Under the pieces are notes generated by a model. The model was not told the origin of the DNA and searched no databases. It worked only from the letters and a program-made list of their open reading frames with translations. Below, in pieces: positions 7,374-17,281 of a stretch of 64,000 bases of DNA. The stretch's first letter is position 1. Each line of letters starts with the position of its first letter. The stretch is from positions 62,001-126,000 of the forward strand of contig JAXLSU010000001.1 in NCBI GenBank assembly GCA_046330455.1, read 5' to 3'. This DNA is from CAVQXR01 sp046330455. GTDB lineage: Bacteria > Actinomycetota > Thermoleophilia > Gaiellales > Gaiellaceae. The translations under genes were made by a program, and so were the position numbers.

Positions 7374-9394
7374 TCAGGCCCGCGTGACCGTGATCTCGGT
7401 CGCGTGCACGCAGGTGCTCTCGCCCATGTCGCTCTTGCGGCCGGAGACGAGCGCGTTCACATTCGCGCCGCCGTCACGGCGCGGCCAGCGGCCCTTCGGG
7501 GCGTAGGCGACGCCGGGCTGAACGACATCGGTGAGCTCGACGGTGAGCACGAGCGATCCCGTCTCGCTCCCGACCCGAACGTGGTCGCCGGCCGCGACGC
7601 CGAGAGCGTCGGCGTCGATGCGGGTGAGCCCGATCGTCGGCTCGCCGAGCTTGCGAGAGATCCTCGCGTCGTTTGCGAAGCTCGCGTTCAGGAGCCACGG
7701 CGAGGCGGGGGAGAGAAGCCGTAGCCGACCCTCGGTCGGGCGTGGATCGACGAGCGGCAGCGGCGTGCGCGGGTGCCCGTCGGCCTCGGCCGCAGACGAG
7801 GCGAGCTCGACCTTGCCGCTCGGGGTCGGGAAGCGCAGGTCCGGGAACTGGACGAGCGGCTCCTCGGAGATCCAGACGGTGCCCCGCGCTGCCAGGTCAT
7901 CCCATCCGAGCCCGAGCCCGGTGCGCTCGAGCACCGTGTCGATGAGCGAGCGATCGGCCTCGTGAAGCTCCGGCTCCGTGTAGCCGAGCGCAGCGGCGAG
8001 CCGGCGGAAGATCTCCGTGTTCGGCAAGGCCTGCCCGGGCGGCTCGGCCGCCTTCACCTGGGCCGAGAGGCTGACGTTGAAGTACGAGGCGACGAGATCG
8101 TCGTGCTCCAGGAAGCTCGTGGCCGGGAGCACGATGTCGGCGAAGTCGGCGGTGTCGGTCTGGAAGAGGTCGATCACGACCGTGAACAGATCTTCACGGC
8201 GTAGGGCGTCGTGAAGCACGGTCTGCTCGGGATTGGACGCGGCCGGGTTCATGTTCCAGCAGAGCAGAGCCCGCGAACGGTCCGGGTCGGTCAGGTACGA
8301 GGCGAGGTCCATGTGGCTGATCGTCGGCGGGTCCGGGCCGAGGCCGGGCGCAGCGATGTAGTCGTCGTCGACCCGCCGGCTTTCGTGCCCGTTCAGATAG
8401 AGGAAGCCGGTACCCGGCCTGCCGAGGTTGCCCGTGGCCGCCGGAAGCGCGGCGATCGCGCGCATCAGGTTCCCGCCGAGCGGCTGACGCTGCAGGCCCT
8501 GGCCCATCCACAGCAGCGACGGGCCGCGCCCGTACACTCGTGCGGCCTCCTCGATCTCGGCCGCGGACACGCCCGTCTGCTCCTCGCCCCAGCTCGGGGT
8601 GCACGGCTCGAGCAACGGCTCGAGCTCGTCCCAGCCGACCGCGTGGGCCTCGAGAAAGCCGCGGTCGAGCAGCCCGTCGCGGCGGATCACGTGCAGCATC
8701 GCGAACGCGAGTTGCGGCGTCCGACCCAGGGAAGGGCTGGAGATGGAGGTCGGCCTGCTTCGCCGTGGGCGTCGCGACCAGGTCGACGACAATCACCGTT
8801 CCGGCGCCTCGGGCAGCCGGTGGTCGTGGGCGTGCGGCGCGGTCGCCGACGGGTTGGCGCTCCCAGACGACGACGCAGGAAGCAGCGTCCCGCGCCGAGC
8901 GCGGATCGAACCCGTCGACCGAGGGTTCCGTAGACGTAGCCGAGCGCGGCGTGGCCGGCCAGGTTGCAGACCGTGTCGGCCTCGACCTCGGTCGCGCCGA
9001 GCCGCCGGATCAGGCGCAGCGGGAAGCTGTACCCGAGCAGGGCGCAGGTTCCCGTATAGTGCGCGTTCACGATCGTCGTGGCGCCGTGCTCGTCGATCAC
9101 GGCCCGGAGGCGTACGGCGATCTCCGCGAGCGCCTCGTCCCACGAGATGGGCTCAAAGCGACCTTCGCCTTTCGTCCCGAGCCGTCGCAGCGGCGTCGTG
9201 AGCCGTTCCGAGCGGTCCTGGAGCACGCCGTTGTAGGCGAGCGTGCATTTGCGACAGAGGGCGCCGCGACTGACCGGGTGCTCGGGGTCGCCGCGGACGA
9301 CGAGCCGGCCGTCTCGTTGCAGGACGAGCACGCCGCAGGCGTCGTAGCAGTCCCGCGGGCAGGTCGTGCGCGTCGGGGCGGCAACGGGCTGCAC
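7374..9394 (-). pseudogene. DMSO-reductase-family molybdopterin oxidoreductase, four apparent frameshifts
   Basis: The N-terminal part (9394 to about 8925) has a [4Fe-4S] motif TCPRDCYDACG then LCRKC, and SWDEALAEIA, typical of molybdopterin oxidoreductases. The C-terminal part (about 8712 to 7374) has the remaining Mo-bis-PGD binding regions (NPAASNPEQ, DFADIVLPATSFLEHDD, FPTPSGKVEL) and the aspartate-decarboxylase-like domain. Between them the reading frame must change four times within about 215 bp: one extra base near 8923-8925, one extra near 8861, one missing near 8801 and one extra near 8713. With those changes the protein reads continuously (for example SVDGFDPRSARDA, ANPSATAPHAHDH, GTVIVVDLVATPTA). 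This is a decaying gene or a patch of sequence error. Start GTG 9394. No signal peptide; the substrate is unknown. Confidence 0.8.
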
Positions 9395-9471
9395 TTTCGG
9401 ATTGATAGCGGGACCCTCTGATACAACGCGGCCAACTCCGAGCGGCGAGGAGCGCCAGGAGGGCTACCGGG

Positions 9472-10899
9472 ATGCTGATCGATCGGCAGGGAGTCGAGAT
9501 GACGGCCGCGGGCCAGGCGGTGGTCGACCGCTACGACCGTGCCGTCCAGGAGCTCGTCCACTACGGCCCCGCGATGCTGCGCCTGCCCGAGGAGGCCTAC
9601 GTCGAGGATCCGAGCTGTCCGATGGTCAATGCCCTGCGGGCGTACTTCTGCCTCCTGACGACCGAGCCGTGCGACGTCGCCGATGGGCGCAAGCTCGTCG
9701 AGGACTTCCGGCGGCGGGTGCCCGACGAGAGCCTGACCGGCCGCGAACGGGCGCATTTCCGGGCGGTCGACGCGCTTCTCGCAGGGGACTTCCTCGGCGC
9801 CGCGACGGTGCTGCGAGGGCTCACCCGGGAGTGTCCGCGCGATGCGCTCGCCCTGTATGTCGGGCACAACCTCGACTACTTCATGGGCGATGCGCTGGCG
9901 TTGCGAGACCGGGTGGCGGAGGCGCTTCCGGCGTGGTCGGGAGCCGACGCGCTGTACGGCCCGATGCTCGGCATGCACGCCTTCGGCCTCGAGGAGTGCG
10001 GCGACTACGAGTGCTCGGAGGAGGTAGGGCTCCGCGCGCTCGAGCTCGGCTCGAAGGACGTGTGGGCGATCCATGCGGTGGTGCACACCTACGAGATGCA
10101 GGCGCGGTTCGGCGACGGCGTGCGCTTCTTCGAGCAGCGGATGGGGGACTGGTCGGACAACAACTACTTCAAGGTCCACAACTGGTGGCACTACGGCCTC
10201 TACAACCTCGAGGTCGGGAACCTGGACACCGTCTTACGCGTGTACGACGAACGGATCTTCGTCGAGCCGGCGCTGAACGTCGCCGTGAAGATGTGCGACG
10301 CGTCGGCGATGCTCTGGCGGCTGCTGCTCGACGGGATCGACCAGGCGGAGCGCTGGAAGCCGCTCGCGGCGGTCTGGGAGGAGTTGATCGACGAGCCCTG
10401 CTACGCCTTCAACGACATGCACGCCGTCATGGCGTTCGTCGGCGCAGGCGACGTGGCGCGTGCCGAGCAACTCGTCGCTGATCGCGAGCGCTGGCTCGCG
10501 CAGCCCCATCCGGGCGTCACGAACTTCGCGATGACCGCGCGGATCGGATTGCCCGTCTGTCGCGCGATCGTTGCGTTCGGGAGGGAGCGGTACCGCGACG
10601 CGGTCGCACAGCTGATGCCCATTCGCTACAACCTGAACGAGTTCGGCGGCAGCCACGCCCAGCGAGATGCGGTGCTGAGGACGTTGCTCGAGGCCGCGCT
10701 CCGCGGTGGGCAGCTCGACCTGGCGGAGCGTCTTGTCGCCGAACGGATCACGGTCAAGCCGGGGAGCCCCTACAACTGGCTCAAGCGGAGCCAGGTCGTC
10801 CGCGCGGAAGGTGACGAGGTCGCGGCGGGCGAGGCCGAAGGCCATGCGATCGGCCTCGTCCGTGCGTCGGGTCTCGATCCGGTCTCAGCGGCGGCCTAG
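9472..10899 (+). CDS. Tetratricopeptide repeat protein, TTC38-like
   Basis: A 475-residue soluble helical repeat protein. Features include WGLxG-type spacing of helical pairs, HNLDYFMGD, GMHAFGLEECGDYECSEE, WAIHAVVHTYEM and HNWWHYGLYNLE, the pattern of the TTC38 family, whose biochemical role is not established. AGGAGGG lies about 7 nt upstream of the ATG. It starts 78 nt from the divergent frameshifted molybdoenzyme and ends 9 nt before the Fe-S/membrane fusion gene, so it may head the molybdoenzyme operon, but no functional link can be read from the sequence. Confidence 0.75.
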   Translation: MLIDRQGVEMTAAGQAVVDRYDRAVQELVHYGPAMLRLPEEAYVEDPSCPMVNALRAYFCLLTTEPCDVADGRKLVEDFRRRVPDESLTGRERAHFRAVDALLAGDFLGAATVLRGLTRECPRDALALYVGHNLDYFMGDALALRDRVAEALPAWSGADALYGPMLGMHAFGLEECGDYECSEEVGLRALELGSKDVWAIHAVVHTYEMQARFGDGVRFFEQRMGDWSDNNYFKVHNWWHYGLYNLEVGNLDTVLRVYDERIFVEPALNVAVKMCDASAMLWRLLLDGIDQAERWKPLAAVWEELIDEPCYAFNDMHAVMAFVGAGDVARAEQLVADRERWLAQPHPGVTNFAMTARIGLPVCRAIVAFGRERYRDAVAQLMPIRYNLNEFGGSHAQRDAVLRTLLEAALRGGQLDLAERLVAERITVKPGSPYNWLKRSQVVRAEGDEVAAGEAEGHAIGLVRASGLDPVSAAA

Positions 10900-10908
10900 G
10901 CGCGTCGG

Positions 10909-12477
10909 GTGAGCAGCCCGAACGTGCTGGACACGCTCCGGTTCGCGAGTGTGTCGACCGGAGACCGATCGCCGGCGCCCAGGCTCGCGAAGGTGATCGA
11001 CCAGACGCGCTGCATCGGCTGTCACGCCTGCACCACCGCCTGCAAGTCGGAGAACGACGTCCCCGTGTCCGTCAACCGAACGTACGTCAAGTCGGTCGAC
11101 GTCGGCGCGTTTCCCGAGGCCAGGAGGGCGTTCCAGGTCACACGGTGCAACCAGTGCGAGGACGCGCCGTGTGTGGCCGCGTGCCCGACGGCCGCGATGT
11201 TCCGGCGACCGGACGGCATCGTCGACTTCGACAAGCGGGCCTGCATCGGCTGCAAGGCCTGCATGGCGGCCTGCCCGTACGACGCGATCTTCATCAACCC
11301 GGACGACCACTCGGCCGAGAAGTGCAACCTGTGCGCACACCGGCTGGACATCGGGCTCGAGCCGTCGTGCGTCGTCGTCTGCCCGGTCGGTGCGATCCTC
11401 GTCGGCGACCTCGACGATCCCGGCTCGAAGGTCGCGCAGATCGTTCGCCGCGACGTGGTCGCCGTGCGGCGACCGGAGAAGGGGACACGCCCGAGGCTCT
11501 TCTATCGGGGGGCACATCAGGCAACCCTCGACCCTCTCGCCGCGAGGCGCCCGGACGGCGGGCTCTTCATGTGGGCCGAGCAGGGATCGCTGTCGCGCCA
11601 GGTCGTCTCGGGCAGCCCGGCGGGCACGAACTCGTCGGCGGCCGCGCTGCTCTCCTACGACGTGCCCCGCAAGGCGCCGTGGGACTGGCGCGTCAGCCTC
11701 TACACGTGGACGAAGGGGATCGCGGCGGGGGCGTACCTCGCGCCGCTTGCCGTGGCGCTCGCCGGCCTGCTCCCGTGGACGAGCTCGCTGTGGCGGTGGG
11801 CGGCCCCGGCGGTCGCACTCGGGTTTCTCGCCCTGACCGGGCTGATCCTGATCCTCGATCTCGAGCACCCGCGGCGCTTTGGCTACCTGTTCCTGCGCCC
11901 CCAGTGGCGTAGCTGGCTCGTACGAGGGGCGGTCGTGATCACGGCGTACGGGGCGGTGCTCGCGCTCCACCTCGTCCTCTCGGCCGCGGGGCAGGTCGAG
12001 GCCCAGAAGTGGCTTGCGGTCCCGGGGCTTCCGGCGGGCGTGGCGACCGCGATCTACACGGCGTACCTGTTCGCCCAGGCCAGAGGGCGCGACCTCTGGC
12101 AGAGCCCGCTGCTTCCGCCCCACCTGCTCGTTCAGGCCCTGCTGCTCGGGGCCGCGGTCTCGCTGCCCCTGGCGCGCTGGCTCGCCGCGGAGACCGCGGG
12201 CCCGCTCGAGTGGCTGCTCGCCGGTGCCGCGCTCGCCCATCTCCTGATGGCACTCGGCGAGGCGACGCTGCCCCATCCCACCGCGAATGCCCGGGCCGCT
12301 GCCCGCGAGCTCTCCCGCGGCCGCTACGCACCCTACTTCTGGCCCGGGCTCGCGCTCGCAGCCGTCGCGATCCTGGCGCCGGTGATCGGCGTTGCGGCCG
12401 TGCCGCTCGCACTGCTCGCCGTCCTCGCTCACGAGCACGCCTACGTCCAGGCCGGCCAGGCGGTACCCCTTGCCTGA
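10909..12477 (+). CDS. Fusion of four-cluster ferredoxin (PsrB/DmsB-like) and NrfD/PsrC-like membrane protein
   Basis: A 522-residue electron-transfer subunit of a molybdoenzyme complex. Residues about 25-170 carry four cysteine groups (CIGCHACTTAC, CNQCEDAPCVAAC, CIGCKACMAAC, and CNLC with SCVVVC), the layout of DmsB/PsrB-type proteins with four [4Fe-4S] clusters. From about residue 255 on there are roughly eight hydrophobic segments starting at WDWRVSLYTWTKG, typical of the quinone-reactive NrfD/PsrC family. These two subunits are normally separate. There is no twin-arginine or Sec signal, so the Fe-S domain probably faces the cytoplasm. GTG 10909 is the start. The catalytic subunit follows after a 375-nt gap. 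Direction of electron flow and substrate are unknown. Confidence 0.88.
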   Translation: MSSPNVLDTLRFASVSTGDRSPAPRLAKVIDQTRCIGCHACTTACKSENDVPVSVNRTYVKSVDVGAFPEARRAFQVTRCNQCEDAPCVAACPTAAMFRRPDGIVDFDKRACIGCKACMAACPYDAIFINPDDHSAEKCNLCAHRLDIGLEPSCVVVCPVGAILVGDLDDPGSKVAQIVRRDVVAVRRPEKGTRPRLFYRGAHQATLDPLAARRPDGGLFMWAEQGSLSRQVVSGSPAGTNSSAAALLSYDVPRKAPWDWRVSLYTWTKGIAAGAYLAPLAVALAGLLPWTSSLWRWAAPAVALGFLALTGLILILDLEHPRRFGYLFLRPQWRSWLVRGAVVITAYGAVLALHLVLSAAGQVEAQKWLAVPGLPAGVATAIYTAYLFAQARGRDLWQSPLLPPHLLVQALLLGAAVSLPLARWLAAETAGPLEWLLAGAALAHLLMALGEATLPHPTANARAAARELSRGRYAPYFWPGLALAAVAILAPVIGVAAVPLALLAVLAHEHAYVQAGQAVPLA

Positions 12478-12487
12478 GCGCCGGCAC

Positions 12488-12734
12488 GCTCCGCACGCCC
12501 GGCTCGCCCGGCACGATCGGGCTCCGTACGCCCGGCACGCCCGGGCTCCGCGCGCCCGGCACGGACTGTTTCCCGCGCGCACGCGCGGGGGCCACCCCTT
12601 GCCTCCTCCCGCTATCGAGCGTATCGCCGGGAAGCGCACCGGTGTGTGCCGGTTCGTGTCGGATCGCGCGCGAGAGCGAGGCGGGATCGTCCCCGGGCGT
12701 GTCCCAGGCGGGGTCGTCCCCGGGGGTGTCCCGG
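12488..12734. repeat. Repeat-rich gap inside the molybdoenzyme operon
   Basis: The 375 nt between the fusion gene and the catalytic-subunit gene hold no recognisable gene. Three copies of GCTCCGnnCGCCCGGC lie at 12488-12503, 12521-12536 and 12545-12560. A tight hairpin CCCGCGCG-CA-CGCGCGGG lies at 12572-12589. A 27-bp unit containing TCGTCCCCGGG and GTGTCCC is tandemly duplicated at 12681-12707 and 12708-12734. These could attenuate or process the operon transcript; that is inference. Confidence 0.6.
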
Positions 12735-12852
12735 CGAGCGCCCGCGTTCGGCGTGTGGCGACTCGGGGCGCGCTGCCCCGGGGTGCCGATCCGGCGCCCG
12801 CACCGCGCCCGTTGGCGGGTCGCCCGCTCGCGAACGGCCCGGGTCGATCTCG

Positions 12853-15738
12853 ATGAGCGGGCGCGGCGAGGCGAGGCCTGCAGCCGGCAGCGCTCGCTAC
12901 CCGGGCCCGAGCGGAACGCAACTCGACGCGTATCCGCCGAAGGAGCGCTGGGACGACTGGGTCGAGCTCGACTCGAAGGCGTGGCCCGAACGGGTCGAGC
13001 GGCGTTCGCTGCTCGTGCCGACGACCTGCTTCAACTGTGAATCCGCCTGCGGATTGCTCGCCTACGTCGATCCCGAGACGTTGACGGTGCGGAAGTTCGA
13101 GGGGAATCCCGAGCACCCCGGATCGCGCGGCCGGAACTGCGCGAAGGGACCGGCGACCCTGAACCAGATCACCGATCCGGACCGCATCCTCCATCCCCTG
13201 CGCCGGGCCGGCGCCCGTGGTGAGGGACGGTGGGAGAGGGTCAGCTGGGACGACGTCCTCGACGAGCTCGCCGGGCGGATCCGACAGGCGATCACGGAGG
13301 GTCGCCCGAACTCCGTCATGTACCACGTCGGGCGCCCGGGCGAGGACGGCTTCACGGAGCGCGTGCTCGCAGCCTGGGGAGTCGACGGCCACAACTCGCA
13401 CACGAACGTCTGCTCGAGCTCGGGACGGGCCGGCTACCACTTCTGGATGGGCCTCGACCGCCCGAGCCCCGATCACGCGAACGCCGAGGTGATCCTGCTC
13501 GTCAGCGCTCACCTCGAGTCCGGCCACTACTTCAACCCGCATGCGCAGCGAGTCATGGAGGGCAAGGCGAACGGCGCGAAGCTCGTCGTCCTCGACACGC
13601 GCCTCTCGAACACGGCGACCCACGCCGACCACTGGCTGGCGCCGCGGCCCGGCACCGAGGCCGCGATCCTGCTCGCGATCGCCCGCCATCTGATCGAGAC
13701 CGGCAGCTACGACCGCGAGTTCGTGCGGCGGTTCTGGAACTGGCAGGAGTACCTCGCGTGCGAGCACCCGGACGGGCCGCAGACGTTCGAGGAGTTCGAG
13801 CGCCGGCTCGCCGACACGTACGCGGAGTTCACGTTCGAGCTCGTCGAGCGTGAGTCGGGCGTCTCTGCCGGCACGATCGAGCAGGTCGCCGGGCTCGTCG
13901 CCTCGGCGGGCACGCGCCTGTCGACGCACACGTGGCGCTCGGCCACGGCGGGGAATCTCGGCGGCTGGCAGGTCGCCCGCTGCCTCTTCCTGCTGAACGC
14001 GCTGCTCGGGGCGGTCGCCACCCCGGGCGGCACGTTCCCGAACGCGTGGACGAAGTTCGTCCCGCGTCCGATCCACACGCCGCCCCACCCCGAGACCTGG
14101 AACGAGCTGACGTGGCCCGAGGAGTACCCGCTCGCGATCCACGAGCTCTCGTTCCTGCTTCCGCATTTCCTCCGCGAGGGCCGCGGCACGCTCGACGTCT
14201 ACTTCACGCGGGTCTACAACCCGGTCTGGACGAATCCGGACGGCTTCTCCTGGATCGAGATGCTGAGCGACGAGCAGCGTGTCGGCCTCCACGTCGCCCT
14301 GACCCCGACCTGGAGCGAAACCGCCTTCCTCGCCGACTACGTGCTACCCATGGGGCACGGATCGGAGCGGCACGACCTCCACTCGTACGAGCAGTACGAC
14401 GGGCAGTGGGTCGGCTTCCGCCAGCCCGTCCTCCGCGCCGCCGCCGAGCGGCTCGGGCGCGAGATCGCCGACACGCGGGAGATCAACCCCGGCGAGGTCT
14501 GGGAGGAGAACGAGTTCTGGGTCGAGCTCTCCTGGCGGATCGACCCGGACGGCGAGCTCGGCATCCGTCGCCACTTCGAGTCGAGAGAGCATCCCGGCGA
14601 GAAGCTCTCGGTCGACGAGTACTACGCATACATCTTCGAGCACTCGGTGCCGGGGCTGCCGGAGCGTGCCGCGGCCGAGGGCCTGACGCCGCTTCAGTAC
14701 ATGCGTCGCACCGGCGCGTACGAGATCAGCCGGGGCACGGGCTGCCGGCACGTCGAGCCGGTTCCGGCCGAGGAGCTCGAGGACGTCGTGGTGGACGCTG
14801 ACGGCCGGGTCTACACGAGGGCCGAGCGGCCGGCCGGGCCGAACGTCGTGCCCGTCCCGACGATCGACGGTGATGCCGACGGGCGACGCTTCGTGGGAAT
14901 CGAGGTCGACGGGGCGATTGTCCGCGGGTTCCCGACCCCGAGCGGTCGGCTCGAGTTCTACTCGCGGACGCTCGCCGAGTGGGGCTGGGGCGAGGCCGCC
15001 CTGCCCACGTACCTGCGAAGCCACGTGCACGCCGACGCGCGTCGGGAGGACGAGCTCGTCCTGATCCCCACCTTCCGGCTTCCGGTCCAGGTCCACACCC
15101 GCTCCGCGAACGCGAAGTGGCTCGACGAGATCGCCCACACGAACCCGCTCTGGATCCACACCGCCGACGCGGATCGGATCGGCGCCCGAACCGGCGACCT
15201 GCTGCGGGTCGAGACGGAGATCGGGCACTTCGCGGTCAGGGCGTGGGTGACGGAGGGGATCCGACCGGGCGTCGTCGCCTGTAGCCATCACATGGGCCGC
15301 TGGCGGCCCGAGGGTGAGCGTGGGCAGCGCCAGGCGATGGTGCCCGTGCGACTCGAGCGCGACGGCACGCTGTGGCGATTGCGGAAGCTGTCCGGTGTGG
15401 AGCCGTTCGACTCGAGCGATGCCGACACCGGCCGGATCTGGTGGTCGGACGCCGGCGTGCACCAGAACCTCGCGTTTCCCGTCCACCCTGACCCGATCTC
15501 CGGGATGCACTGCTGGCACCAGGCCGTGCGCGTCCGCCCGGCCGAGCCCGGCGACCGTCCCGGTGACGTCGTCGTCGACACGGCCCGGTCGCGAGCGGTG
15601 TACGAACGCTGGCTCGGGCTCGCGCGTGGCGCGCGGAGCCACTCGCCCGACGGGACGCGGCGTCCCTACTGGCTGCTCCGCCCTCTGAAGCCCCCACGCG
15701 CGGCGTACGCCCTGCCTCCTCGCGGCTCGCAGTCGTAG
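12853..15738 (+). CDS. Molybdopterin oxidoreductase catalytic subunit (DMSO reductase family)
   Basis: A 961-residue catalytic subunit. An N-terminal [4Fe-4S] motif (TTCFNCESACGL, later GRNCAKGP) precedes the Mo-bis-PGD domains (SWDDVLDELAGRIRQ; NVCSSSGRAGY; LVVLDTRLSNTATHADHWL). The C-terminal cofactor-binding domain includes WIHTADADRIGARTGD and CSHHMGRW. The FNCESACGL and HPGSRGRNCAKGPAT stretches recall PadB-like and related reductase/dehydrogenase subunits, but the substrate cannot be assigned. No twin-arginine signal is visible, which is unusual for the family and agrees with the signal-less partner. ATG 12853 was chosen as the first good start; the frame is open further upstream but low-complexity. 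It ends 5 nt before the SulP gene. Confidence 0.88.
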   Translation: MSGRGEARPAAGSARYPGPSGTQLDAYPPKERWDDWVELDSKAWPERVERRSLLVPTTCFNCESACGLLAYVDPETLTVRKFEGNPEHPGSRGRNCAKGPATLNQITDPDRILHPLRRAGARGEGRWERVSWDDVLDELAGRIRQAITEGRPNSVMYHVGRPGEDGFTERVLAAWGVDGHNSHTNVCSSSGRAGYHFWMGLDRPSPDHANAEVILLVSAHLESGHYFNPHAQRVMEGKANGAKLVVLDTRLSNTATHADHWLAPRPGTEAAILLAIARHLIETGSYDREFVRRFWNWQEYLACEHPDGPQTFEEFERRLADTYAEFTFELVERESGVSAGTIEQVAGLVASAGTRLSTHTWRSATAGNLGGWQVARCLFLLNALLGAVATPGGTFPNAWTKFVPRPIHTPPHPETWNELTWPEEYPLAIHELSFLLPHFLREGRGTLDVYFTRVYNPVWTNPDGFSWIEMLSDEQRVGLHVALTPTWSETAFLADYVLPMGHGSERHDLHSYEQYDGQWVGFRQPVLRAAAERLGREIADTREINPGEVWEENEFWVELSWRIDPDGELGIRRHFESREHPGEKLSVDEYYAYIFEHSVPGLPERAAAEGLTPLQYMRRTGAYEISRGTGCRHVEPVPAEELEDVVVDADGRVYTRAERPAGPNVVPVPTIDGDADGRRFVGIEVDGAIVRGFPTPSGRLEFYSRTLAEWGWGEAALPTYLRSHVHADARREDELVLIPTFRLPVQVHTRSANAKWLDEIAHTNPLWIHTADADRIGARTGDLLRVETEIGHFAVRAWVTEGIRPGVVACSHHMGRWRPEGERGQRQAMVPVRLERDGTLWRLRKLSGVEPFDSSDADTGRIWWSDAGVHQNLAFPVHPDPISGMHCWHQAVRVRPAEPGDRPGDVVVDTARSRAVYERWLGLARGARSHSPDGTRRPYWLLRPLKPPRAAYALPPRGSQS

Positions 15739-15743
15739 CGGCC

Positions 15744-17273
15744 GTGGCCCGGGAGCGCCGTTTCCTGTCCCGGTCGGTGGCGATCGGCGACCTCGTTGCG
15801 GGAGCGAGCGTCGCGGTCGTGCTGATCCCGCAGAGCGTCGCCTACGCCGAGCTGGCCGGGGTTCCCGCGACGGCGGCGCTCCCTGCGGCCGCAGCGGCGG
15901 CGCTCGGAGGCGCCGTGCTCGCGTCCTCGCCCTACCTTCAGACCGGCCCGACCGCCCTGACCTCGCTGCTCGTCCTCGGTGCTCTCGGTGCGCTCGCCGG
16001 CACGGGAGAGGCCGCGCTCGAGCAGGCGATGCTCCTCGCGCTCACGATCGGCGTGATCCGCGTCGTCCTCGGGCTCGCCCGGGGCGGCGCGGTCGCGTTC
16101 TTCGTCTCCGATCCGATGCTCGCCGGCCTGCTCCCCGCTGCCGCGATCACGATCGCGGCGACCCAGCTCCCGGCGCTGCTCGGCGTGACGGAGATCCCGG
16201 AGACCGGGATCTTCCAGCGGGCGGGCTGGGCGCTCGCCCACCCGGCGTCCTGGGACACGACGACCGTGGGGCTCTCGGTCGGGGCGATCGCCCTGATGGT
16301 GCTCGGGAAGCGGCTCGGGGTCGGGCTGGCCTCCGTTCCGCTCGTCGTCGTGGCCGCGGTGGTCTGGAGCGCGCTCGCCGACTTCGGAGGCGCAACGATC
16401 GGCGACCTGCACGCCGGGGCTCCAACCTCCCCGTTCGGCCTGCCGTGGGGAGGCCTCGGCGGCCTGCTCCTACCGGCGCTGATCATCGCCGTCGTCGGGT
16501 TCGTCGAGCCGACGACGATCGGCCGGACGCTGCTCGAGCGCGACCGCCGCTGGAATGCCGACCGCGAGCTCGTCTCCCAGGGAGTCGCCAACCTCGCCTC
16601 GGGCTTCGCGGGCGGCTTTCCCGTGAGCGGCTCGTTCTCGCGCAGTGCGCTCAACCTGGCTGCCGGCGCACGGACGCGCCTGAGCGGGGCGGTCAGCGGT
16701 CTCCTCGTGCTCGCGTTCATTCCCTTCGCCGACGTGCTCGGCGACCTTCCGTCGGCGATTCCCGCCGCGATCGTCGTCGTCGCGGTTGCGGGGCTTGCCC
16801 GTCCGCGGCGGCTCGTTCGTCTCGCTCGCTCCTCGAGGACGCAGTTCGGCGTCGCGCTCGCGACCTTCGTGCTCGTGCTGGTTCTCGCTCCACGGATCGA
16901 CGAGGCGGTCGCGATCGGTATCGCACTCGCGGTCGGCGTTCACCTCTGGCGTGAGATGCGGGTGCCCGTTGCAGTCCATGTCGAGGGAGACGCCCTGCAC
17001 CTTCACCCCGCGGGAGTCCTGTGGTTCGGCTCCGCGGCCCGGTTCGAGGACGAGGTCGGTGAGATCACCGCAGCACACCCGGACTGCACGAGCCTCGTCA
17101 TCCATCTCGACGGGCTCGGACGAGTCGACCTGACCGGCGCCCGCTCGCTCGCGCGGGTGCTCGAGGAAGCACGCCGCCGCGGGCTCGAGGCCTCGGTCGA
17201 GGGGATCCCTCCCACGACCGGAGGCATGATCGGGCGTGTCCTCGGCGGGGAATCGCCGGGCGAGCGACGCTGA
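15744..17273 (+). CDS. SulP-family anion transporter with STAS domain
   Basis: A 509-residue SLC26/SulP permease. About eleven to fourteen membrane segments span residues 10-400, starting with the SulP signature region LVAGASVAVVLIPQSVAYAE. Also visible are SSPYLQTGPTALTSLLV and FAGGFPVSGSFSRSALN, both typical. The last 110 residues form a cytoplasmic STAS domain (LVIHLDGLGRVDLTGARSL). Family members carry sulfate, bicarbonate or other anions. It starts at a GTG 5 nt after the molybdoenzyme stop, so it is in the same operon and may feed or clear an oxyanion substrate or product of that enzyme; this is inference. Confidence 0.88.
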   Translation: MARERRFLSRSVAIGDLVAGASVAVVLIPQSVAYAELAGVPATAALPAAAAAALGGAVLASSPYLQTGPTALTSLLVLGALGALAGTGEAALEQAMLLALTIGVIRVVLGLARGGAVAFFVSDPMLAGLLPAAAITIAATQLPALLGVTEIPETGIFQRAGWALAHPASWDTTTVGLSVGAIALMVLGKRLGVGLASVPLVVVAAVVWSALADFGGATIGDLHAGAPTSPFGLPWGGLGGLLLPALIIAVVGFVEPTTIGRTLLERDRRWNADRELVSQGVANLASGFAGGFPVSGSFSRSALNLAAGARTRLSGAVSGLLVLAFIPFADVLGDLPSAIPAAIVVVAVAGLARPRRLVRLARSSRTQFGVALATFVLVLVLAPRIDEAVAIGIALAVGVHLWREMRVPVAVHVEGDALHLHPAGVLWFGSAARFEDEVGEITAAHPDCTSLVIHLDGLGRVDLTGARSLARVLEEARRRGLEASVEGIPPTTGGMIGRVLGGESPGERR

Positions 17274-17281
17274 CCCGGAAC

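Noticed and set aside
10885..14292. Open frame of 1135 codons on the minus strand
   Set aside because: It is antisense to the Fe-S fusion and molybdoenzyme genes and is Arg/Glu-rich without domains; a by-product of high GC.
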